Origin: CAYNST01 sp964399955
GTDB taxonomy: Bacteria; Pseudomonadota; Gammaproteobacteria; Pseudomonadales; Cellvibrionaceae
Direction: 5' to 3'
DNA: 14,239 nt
Assembly: GCA_964399955.1 (NCBI GenBank)
Contig: CAYNST010000092.1
Location: 1 to 14,239 of the forward strand
Part shown: positions 6,559 to 11,981 of the stretch, piece by piece
Layout of the letters: each line of letters starts with the position of its first letter
How positions within the stretch are numbered: the first letter of the stretch is position 1
The notes under the pieces: model-generated
Databases searched by the model: none
Seen by the model: only the letters and a program-made list of their open reading frames with translations
Told to the model about the DNA's origin: nothing
Program-made: the position numbers and the translations under genes

Positions 6559-7901
6559 GTGAAACCTCCCATAATCTGCCTATAGTGCTGGGGGTGGTGG
6601 GTCACACCAATACCGGCAAAACATCGCTGGTGCGCACTTTGTTGCGCAGCGGCAGCTTCGGCGCCGTGGACGACGCCGCAGGCACCACCCGTCACGTGGA
6701 AGCCGCACAGCTCTTGGTTGAGGGGCAGCCCTACATAGAGCTGCGCGACACTCCCGGGCTGGAGGATTCCATTGCCCTCTTCGACCTGCTGCAGGCCTTT
6801 CAGGCGCAAGGTTGCCATGGTCGACAATGCCTGCAGGCCTTAATCGAGCAGAGTGAGCGGCACCCGGACTTTGAACAGGAAATCAAAGTGCTGAAGCAGG
6901 CCCTGGCATGCGACGCAATGCTGTACATTGTGGATTGCCGGGACAATGTTTTTGCCAAATACCGCCAGGAAATTCAAATTCTGGGCCTGGCGGCACGGCC
7001 GATCGTGCCCATCCTTAACTTTGTTAACGCCGATAACGCCCAGCTGCAAAGCTGGCGCAACGCCCTGGCAGAGCTGCGCCTGCACGCCCTGGTGGAGTTT
7101 GACACAGTCGCCTTTGACTTCACCGCAGAGAAACGCCTGTATCAGAAGCTGCAAACCCAGCTGGAGCACTTTTACGACCCTTTGCAATTGCTGATGGACC
7201 AGCGCGCCGGGCAGTGGCAACAACTGCGCAGCGCCTGTATACGCCAGGTTGCACAACTGCTGGCCGATGTAGCTCAGCACTCCATTGCGGTAGACAAAAA
7301 CACGCCCCCTGCCACTAAAGTGGAGCACCTGCGCAATAATGTGCGCAAGCGAGAACAGGAGTGCCTGGCGGTAATTCTGGAGGTTCTGCAATTCAAGGAT
7401 TTAGCGGTGGAGCTGCCCAATCTGCCGGTGACAGATGGCGAATGGCAGGCGGATCTCTTCTCGCCCGAAGCCCTTAAAACCTTTGGCCTGGACACCGCCT
7501 CCGCTGCCGCTACGGGTGCAGCCATAGGCGCGGGCGTAGATTTACTATTGGCCGGCATGAGCCTGGGCGCCGCCACCGCCACAGGCGCAGCCATAGGCGC
7601 AGCCTGGAACACCAGCCGCCGCTTCGGCCGCGATTTCCTCACCCGCCTGACCGGCCAAACCCGCATCCGCGTAGACAGCACCACCCTGGACTTGCTTTTG
7701 CTGCGCCAATTATTGCTGCTGCGCACGCTGTTTAACCGTGGGCATGCGGCGCAGGGGGGGGTGAAGCTGGTGGATGAGCAGGGTAAAAAGATGCCGGAGG
7801 GCTGGGCGGAGAAGGCGCGCAGGTTGAGGCTGGCGGATAACGACACCACCAAGGGATTGGCCTTGGAAGAGGTCAGGAATTGGTTGGAGACATTGTTTTG
7901 A
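6555..7901 (+). CDS. Era-like GTPase with C-terminal DUF3482 region
   Basis: Predicted 448-residue GTPase. The P-loop is GHTNTGKTS (residues 16-24), the switch I Thr lies in GTTRH (about 43-47) and the G3 motif is DTPG (65-68). The usual NKxD specificity motif is absent at the expected place: the strand reads PILNFVN (Asn155, Asn158), so guanine recognition may differ. The remainder corresponds to DUF3482. Residues about 311-355 hold two copies of ATGAAIGA in a Gly/Ala-rich glycine-zipper stretch with a short hydrophobic core (VDLLLAGM), suggesting membrane insertion or association. ATG 6555 overlaps the DUF2868 stop as ATGA; the frame is open from 6438, but this start gives the normal N-terminus. 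It is the last gene of the nfi operon. Cellular role unknown. Confidence 0.9.
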   Translation: MSETSHNLPIVLGVVGHTNTGKTSLVRTLLRSGSFGAVDDAAGTTRHVEAAQLLVEGQPYIELRDTPGLEDSIALFDLLQAFQAQGCHGRQCLQALIEQSERHPDFEQEIKVLKQALACDAMLYIVDCRDNVFAKYRQEIQILGLAARPIVPILNFVNADNAQLQSWRNALAELRLHALVEFDTVAFDFTAEKRLYQKLQTQLEHFYDPLQLLMDQRAGQWQQLRSACIRQVAQLLADVAQHSIAVDKNTPPATKVEHLRNNVRKREQECLAVILEVLQFKDLAVELPNLPVTDGEWQADLFSPEALKTFGLDTASAAATGAAIGAGVDLLLAGMSLGAATATGAAIGAAWNTSRRFGRDFLTRLTGQTRIRVDSTTLDLLLLRQLLLLRTLFNRGHAAQGGVKLVDEQGKKMPEGWAEKARRLRLADNDTTKGLALEEVRNWLETLF

Positions 7902-8106
7902 GTGCAAAAATGAGCAGTTAGTCGGCTGCTATGGCTGTACAGACACAATAACCCACTTGGCCCATACCCCGATAACAAGCGCTGGTACGCCAGTGCCTGC
8001 CCAACAAACCTACCCGCCAAACCAAAAAACCCCTGGCTGCGCAGTGACGCGGCCAAGGGTTTTATCGGGTCATAGCAAAGCGGGAAAACTGCTCCCGCTG
8101 CCTCCC
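7902..8106. other. Convergent intergenic region with two hairpins
   Basis: No gene is visible. A first hairpin at 7979-7996 has arms GCGCTGG and CCAGTGC around a TACG loop, with one G-T pair and no T tract. A second, longer hairpin at 8026-8063 is described as the terminator. The region separates the end of the GTPase gene from the end of the GH5 gene. Confidence 0.6.
8026..8063. terminator. Bidirectional rho-independent terminator
   Basis: Arms AAAACCCCTGGC (8026-8037) and GCCAAGGGTTTT (8052-8063) pair with a single mismatch, and the inner bases add partial pairing. Read leftward, GGGG is followed by six Ts, a good U tract for the GH5 gene ending at 8107. Read rightward, the stem ends in TTTTAT for the GTPase gene ending at 7901. 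Its position between two convergent genes supports a shared terminator. Confidence 0.75.
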
Positions 8107-10101
8107 TTACCAGTTCTGGATGATGTCCCGCACCAAGCGACCGGATTCGGTCAGGTCTGCGTCGGTCCAGTTGCCATCAAGGCCGGCAGTAGGCGCAAGT
8201 ATTGCTGAGCCTTCCGCTTTATTGGTAAACGACCAGTTTGCATGGCTGATGCCGTTATCTTTCAAAAACTGCATCCAGGTAGCCGTTTCGGCCGAATCCA
8301 CACCGCCGTCTCCACTCGCGTCTACCGTGCCCCACTCGGTCACAAACAACGGTATGCCGCTGCTCAGAGCAGAGCTTGCTTTGTCACGCAAGCTCTGCTT
8401 ATGGGTGCCCGCATAGAAGTGCAGCGTGTAAGCAATGTTGTCAAAGCCGGTGATTGGGTCCGCTGCCGCAGCGTCAACATCCTGCGACCAGGTTGGAGTA
8501 CCAACAATGATCAAGTTGTCGGGGTCAATTGCGCGGATGGCGGCAATTACATCCTGCGCATATGGCTTGATCACACTGCTCCAACTCACCTGTAACGGCT
8601 CATTGTAGATCTCATAGATCACGTTGTTGAACTCACCGTAGGTGTTGGCCATTTCGGTGAAGAAAGCGATGGCCTCGTCCTTGTGGTTCTCTGCGTGATG
8701 GGAGTGCCAATCTATGATCACGTACATGCCGTTTTCAATGGCCGCATTCACAACTTCTTTAACCATCACAGTATTGGTCAAAGGATGGCTGATGTATCCT
8801 GGCATGGGTGAACCTGGCTCCCACTCTGCATCAGCACCCATGGCCGCGCGCACCAACTCCACACCCCAGGTGTTTTTCAGCCAACTAACGGTCTCAGCAG
8901 TGTAGAACCCAGCGCCCTCACCTGCGGTGGACCAAAAAAGACTCACGCCGGCAAAACTGTTCGGCTCCCCGCCAAATAAAACTTGGTTGCCGCTGGTTGT
9001 GATGGCGGAAACCGCAGGGCCTTCGGGCATGGAAAACTCAATGACCACCGGGCCGTTGTTCTCCCCGGCCTGGTCACTCAGAGTAAAGCTATCCAGGTTG
9101 AATACTCCGGAGCCGAGCAATCCCACCAGACACAGTTGATGCTCACCCTGAACCTCTACGTCCAGGCCCACGTTCAGCGGACCATAGTCAGCCCAGGTTG
9201 CGGTCAAGTAGTCCGTTGTGTAGTGCTCTGCCAATACCATTCCGGATTGCGGATCGCCAGCCACGATACGAAACGCTGCAAGCCCACCCGCTGCACGAGC
9301 GGTGTTGAAGTCGATGCTGCGCACGCCAGTCAGCTCAACGTTGTCGTAGCACAGGTAGCTGCCTTCCTGGAAATAGCCAATGTTCTCTCGGCCATCGCCG
9401 CTTTCTATTTCGTAGCCGCTAGAGGCAGACGTGTTAAGCGATTCCGCCTCAATGGTGCCACCCACAAAACTGCCACCACCGTCACCGCCAGAGCTTGACG
9501 AACTGGAAGAGGAGCTGCTGGAGCTGGAGGAAGAGCTGCTGGAACCGGAGCCTGAATCGTCCCGATAGGACCACAGGTAAGCGGCGGTATCTTCAGCACA
9601 CTCATCTTCGCAGGCAGCGGCTCCGCCAAACGCAGGCATCTGCTCATGAATATAAGTAGCCAGCTCCGCTTCATCCGCGTAGGAGAAGTTTGCCACACTG
9701 AATGGGAAAGGCCCGACAAAAGTACCATCCATGTTGTCGTTATGGCAGCTGGCGCACTGCGCGGCAAACAACACAGCACCATTGGCGGCATCCCCACCCA
9801 TTTCCACACCACCGGAGGAGCTTGAGGAAGACGAGCTGCTGGAAGATGATGAACTTGAGCTGGACGATGAGCTGCTGGAGCTGGACGATGAGCTTGAACT
9901 GCTAGAGCTGCTTGAGCTGCTTGAGGACGAGCTGGATGAACTTGATGAGGAGCCAACCGGTGGTACCTCGGTACCGGTGCCGCCACAGGCGCTGAGCACT
10001 GCGGCGCCAACGGCAAAAGCCAATAAACGGCTCCCTGAAACAAGCGAATGCTTCAGTGCCTCCGACTTGAGTGAAGCGCCCTGAACTGTGTTCGGCTTCA
10101 T
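8107..10101 (-). CDS. Polyserine-linked cytochrome c / CBM6 / GH5 endoglucanase lipoprotein
   Basis: Modular secreted protein of 664 residues. A long n-region and hydrophobic core end in lipobox LSAC (Cys39); Gly at +2 favours the outer membrane or cell surface. Residues 51-96 are 46 serines in a row. About 104-180 is a class I c-type cytochrome with CASCH haem attachment (116-120), a candidate axial Met155 (QMPAF) and a Cys164/Cys168 pair. Residues 187-204 are 18 serines. About 216-343 looks like CBM6 (IEAESL..., ending in FNLDSFTLSD). About 353-664 is a GH5 catalytic domain with IYEIYNEP (acid/base Glu501) and FVTEWG (nucleophile Glu589), plus Arg418, His561 and Trp623. Endo-beta-1,4-glucanase activity is the best guess; mannanase or related beta-glucanase is possible. 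The start has GAGGT eight bases upstream. The haem domain fused to a cellulase is unusual. Confidence 0.93.
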   Translation of the reverse strand: MKPNTVQGASLKSEALKHSLVSGSRLLAFAVGAAVLSACGGTGTEVPPVGSSSSSSSSSSSSSSSSSSSSSSSSSSSSSSSSSSSSSSSSSSSSSSGGVEMGGDAANGAVLFAAQCASCHNDNMDGTFVGPFPFSVANFSYADEAELATYIHEQMPAFGGAAACEDECAEDTAAYLWSYRDDSGSGSSSSSSSSSSSSSSSSSSGGDGGGSFVGGTIEAESLNTSASSGYEIESGDGRENIGYFQEGSYLCYDNVELTGVRSIDFNTARAAGGLAAFRIVAGDPQSGMVLAEHYTTDYLTATWADYGPLNVGLDVEVQGEHQLCLVGLLGSGVFNLDSFTLSDQAGENNGPVVIEFSMPEGPAVSAITTSGNQVLFGGEPNSFAGVSLFWSTAGEGAGFYTAETVSWLKNTWGVELVRAAMGADAEWEPGSPMPGYISHPLTNTVMVKEVVNAAIENGMYVIIDWHSHHAENHKDEAIAFFTEMANTYGEFNNVIYEIYNEPLQVSWSSVIKPYAQDVIAAIRAIDPDNLIIVGTPTWSQDVDAAAADPITGFDNIAYTLHFYAGTHKQSLRDKASSALSSGIPLFVTEWGTVDASGDGGVDSAETATWMQFLKDNGISHANWSFTNKAEGSAILAPTAGLDGNWTDADLTESGRLVRDIIQNW
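9490..9543 (-). repeat. Second polyserine linker (18 Ser)
   Basis: Eighteen consecutive serine codons joining the cytochrome domain to CBM6, flanked by SGSG and GGDGGG. Codons are mixed (TCC, TCT, TCA, TCG, AGC, AGT), so it is not a simple nucleotide repeat. Such linkers act as flexible spacers in secreted hydrolases of Cellvibrionaceae. Confidence 0.95.
9814..9951 (-). repeat. First polyserine linker (46 Ser)
   Basis: Forty-six consecutive serine codons directly after the lipoprotein N-terminus, preceding the haem domain. All six serine codons occur and are intermixed. The tract would hold the folded domains away from the membrane anchor. The opposite strand reads as a run of Glu, Asp and Leu, which is an artefact of this tract. 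Confidence 0.97.
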
Positions 10102-10466
10102 AGAAATTTACCTCGTGAGTCTTGATTGGGTGTTTCTTGAGTTATTACTTTTGTGACTATTCAACTTGAAAATATTCAGCGTGTGGCTTGGCTATTCAGC
10201 TCACGGCCAAAGTTGCCCACAGCTGCATTCTAAAATGGCCCCGAAGCGGTTAAGCACAGGAAATGCAATCTTTACCCGTGAAAGCTCACATTTTTGCCTG
10301 GCTCTGCACAAATTAAGACGCCATCCGCACAGGCACGGGGTGACCGGTATCATTTATTACTTTGTTCAATATTATTACTTTTTTGTTCAATACAGCCGAC
10401 TGGAAGCGCAAAAAAAATCAAGATAAAAACCAGTGAGAAGCGTGCGGTCAGGCCGCAGGCCCGGGC
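10102..10466 (-). promoter_or_regulatory. AT-rich leader/regulatory region of the GH5 gene
   Basis: About 365 bases with no convincing gene, distinctly more AT-rich than its surroundings. It carries a ribosome site GAGGT just before ATG 10101, a perfect inverted repeat TTCAACTTGAA at 10160-10170, and three related copies of a TATTAC...TTCAA motif (10142-10165, 10355-10371, 10373-10392). I could not place a -35/-10 pair with confidence. It probably contains the promoter and carbon-source control sites of the GH5 gene. Confidence 0.5.
10355..10392. repeat. Tandem near-identical AT-rich motif upstream of the GH5 gene
   Basis: Unit one is TATTACTTTGTTCAATA (10355-10371) and unit two is TATTACTTTTTTGTTCAATA (10373-10392), differing only by three extra Ts. 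A looser third copy lies at 10142-10165. Spaced copies upstream of a hydrolase gene could be operator sites; slippage in AT-rich DNA is the alternative. Confidence 0.6.
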
Positions 10467-10468
10467 CT
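10443..10468 (-). terminator. GC-rich hairpin cluster, possible terminator of the pgk transcript
   Basis: A perfect palindrome AGGCCCGGGCCT (10457-10468) abuts a hairpin with arms TGCGG and CCGCA (10443-10457, loop TCAGG). In the leftward direction these are followed by two T-rich stretches (TTTTTATC, then eight Ts further on), beginning about 12 bases downstream. The gap before the T run makes this an imperfect intrinsic terminator. Confidence 0.3.
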
Positions 10469-10616
10469 ATCCCTGCGCTGGTGAGTTCAGTTTTTCACGA
10501 TCTTGCTGAACCTCGTCTGCCAGTTTGGCTGCGGGTGCGTAGTTTACACCAAGGGTGCGCTTACATACGGGCTGACGGGCCTGAAGTTGTGCCCGCAGCA
10601 GGACATCTTGCCACAA
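10467..10616 (-). CDS. Doubtful 49-residue ORF downstream of pgk
   Basis: Short frame starting at TTG 10616 and ending in TAG at 10469-10467. It reads MWQDVLLRAQLQARQPVCKR and goes on through LADEVQQDREKLNSPAQG. Its composition is protein-like, with a charged helical end, but there is no ribosome site and the frame upstream is closed by a stop two codons before the TTG. It could be a small gene, the remnant of a decayed one, or chance. I do not recognise it. It lies 84 bases after pgk, where related genomes may carry further genes of the glycolytic cluster. Confidence 0.2.
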   Translation of the reverse strand: MWQDVLLRAQLQARQPVCKRTLGVNYAPAAKLADEVQQDREKLNSPAQG

Positions 10617-10678
10617 TTGTTAAACAGGTCCGGTTTATGCCAAAAAAACCTGCAACTTATGACGCCACAACGGCTGCG

Positions 10679-10692
10679 GGCGCCTTTGCGCC
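10679..10692. other. Short hairpin just after pgk
   Basis: Arms GGCGC (10679-10683) and GCGCC (10688-10692) around a four-base loop, starting eight bases past the pgk stop. No T tract follows directly; a run of seven Ts lies about 30 bases further on in the leftward direction. It may stabilise the mRNA end but is weak evidence for termination. Confidence 0.35.
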
Positions 10693-10700
10693 GGAAGACT

Positions 10701-11879
10701 TCAGTCCTCTTTGGCCCGGGACTCCAGAATTTGCACGGCCGGCAGTGCTTTGCCTTCTACATACTCCAAAAACGCCCCACCACCGGTGGAGATGTAGGAG
10801 ATCTGGTCGGCCAGATCAAACTTGTCAATGGCCGCCAAGGTGTCTCCGCCCCCGGCTATGGAGAAGGCTTGGCTGGCGGCAATCGCCCGCGCAACCGTTT
10901 CTGTACCTTGGGCAAACGCTTTGAATTCAAACACGCCACAGGGGCCGTTCCACAGAATGGTTTTGGCATTTTTGAGGATTTCAGCCACTTTTTCTGCGGT
11001 TTTGGGGCCGTAATCAATGATTTCTTCATCGGCGGCAATGTCGTCAACGCTTTTGACCTCCGTCGCCGAGGTGTCACTCCACTGTTTGAAACCGTCTTTG
11101 GTCACGCGCACATCTTCGGCGAAGATCACCTGGGTGCTTTCGCGCAGACGCGTGGCTTCGGGAATCAGGTCCTTCTCGACCAGGGAATTGCCCACTTCAC
11201 GGCCGGTGGAGGCGACGAAGGTGTTGGAGATGCCGCCACCGACCACCAGCACATCGGCAATCTTGGAAAGGGCGTCCAGCACCGTCAATTTGCTGGAGAC
11301 CTTGGAGCCGCCCACCAGTGCCACCATCGGCCGTGCGGGAGTGGCCAGGGCTTTTTCCAGAGCGTCCAACTCCTTGGCCAGCAGCGGTCCAGCGCAGGCT
11401 TCCGTGGCAAACTTGGCCACGCCGTGGGTAGAGGCCTGGGCGCGGTGCGCGGTGCCAAAGGCGTCCATCACAAACACATCGCAAAGATTGGCATAGGCCT
11501 TGGCAAGGCCTTCGTCGTCAGACTTTTCACCCAGATTGAAGCGCACATTTTCCAGCAGCACCAACTGGCCGTCTTCCATCTCGATGCCGCTCTTCCAGTC
11601 GCGTATGACCGGTACATCTTTGCCCAGCAGCCGACCCAGGCAATCCGCCACAGGTTTGAGAGAATGCTGCTCCTCGAACTCGCCCTCGGTCGGTCGGCCC
11701 AGGTGTGACATAACTATCACCTTCGCCCCGGCGGCAATGGCTGCGTGCAAGGTCGGCAGAGCCGCGCGGATGCGCACATCCGAAGTAATCTTGCCGTCCA
11801 TAATTGGCACGTTCAGATCTTCGCGAATCAAGACGCGCTTGCCTTTCAGGTCCATATCGGACATCAGTTTTACGTTCAT
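10701..11879 (-). CDS. pgk: Phosphoglycerate kinase
   Basis: Phosphoglycerate kinase, 392 residues (about 387 in E. coli), the cytoplasmic enzyme that interconverts 1,3-bisphosphoglycerate plus ADP and 3-phosphoglycerate plus ATP in glycolysis and gluconeogenesis. Recognisable blocks are KRVLIREDLNVP (substrate-binding), SHLGRPTEGE, LLENVRFNLGE, MDAFGTAHRAQAST, VGGSKVSSKL, VVGGGISNTF, the NGPCGVFEF loop and the SIAGGGDTLAAI nucleotide-binding motif. ATG 11879 has GGAG at seven-base spacing. It follows tkt on the same strand after 102 bases that contain a terminator-like hairpin, so it may be partly read through from tkt. In many gammaproteobacteria an epd or gap gene precedes pgk and fba follows; neither is adjacent here. 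Confidence 0.98.
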   Translation of the reverse strand: MNVKLMSDMDLKGKRVLIREDLNVPIMDGKITSDVRIRAALPTLHAAIAAGAKVIVMSHLGRPTEGEFEEQHSLKPVADCLGRLLGKDVPVIRDWKSGIEMEDGQLVLLENVRFNLGEKSDDEGLAKAYANLCDVFVMDAFGTAHRAQASTHGVAKFATEACAGPLLAKELDALEKALATPARPMVALVGGSKVSSKLTVLDALSKIADVLVVGGGISNTFVASTGREVGNSLVEKDLIPEATRLRESTQVIFAEDVRVTKDGFKQWSDTSATEVKSVDDIAADEEIIDYGPKTAEKVAEILKNAKTILWNGPCGVFEFKAFAQGTETVARAIAASQAFSIAGGGDTLAAIDKFDLADQISYISTGGGAFLEYVEGKALPAVQILESRAKED

Positions 11880-11896
11880 GGAGCTTCTCCAAACCT

Positions 11897-11935
11897 GCAG
11901 AAAACAGAACAGGTACCGCCGGAAGTGGCGGCACC
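11897..11935 (-). terminator. Terminator-like hairpin between tkt and pgk
   Basis: On the transcribed strand GGTGCCGCC (11935-11927) pairs over nine positions with GGCGGTACC (11920-11912), including one G-U, around a six-base loop. A U-rich stretch (TGTTCTGTTTTCTG) follows. It probably ends or attenuates tkt transcripts and lowers read-through into pgk. There is little room for a separate pgk promoter after it. Confidence 0.55.
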
Positions 11936-11981
11936 GGGGGGGGTCAAGCCAAGGGCCAAATTACCGGGCGCAAGGCGATAA

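Noticed and set aside
9731..10084. Plus-strand acidic Glu/Asp/Leu-rich frame resembling a low-complexity acidic protein
   Set aside because: It is the complement of the 46-serine tract and cytochrome region of the GH5 lipoprotein.
10278..10290. CRP-like site GTGAAAGCTCACA
   Set aside because: The half-sites GTGA and TCAC are four bases apart, not the six of the CRP consensus, so I do not call it.
10166..10426. Plus-strand 86-codon frame in the GH5 leader
   Set aside because: No ribosome site and odd Tyr/Phe-rich, AT-driven content; the stretch looks regulatory.
10503..11708. Plus-strand open frame of 401 codons
   Set aside because: It lies antisense to pgk, which is certain from conserved motifs. 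It has no family character and is a by-product of GC-rich codon use.
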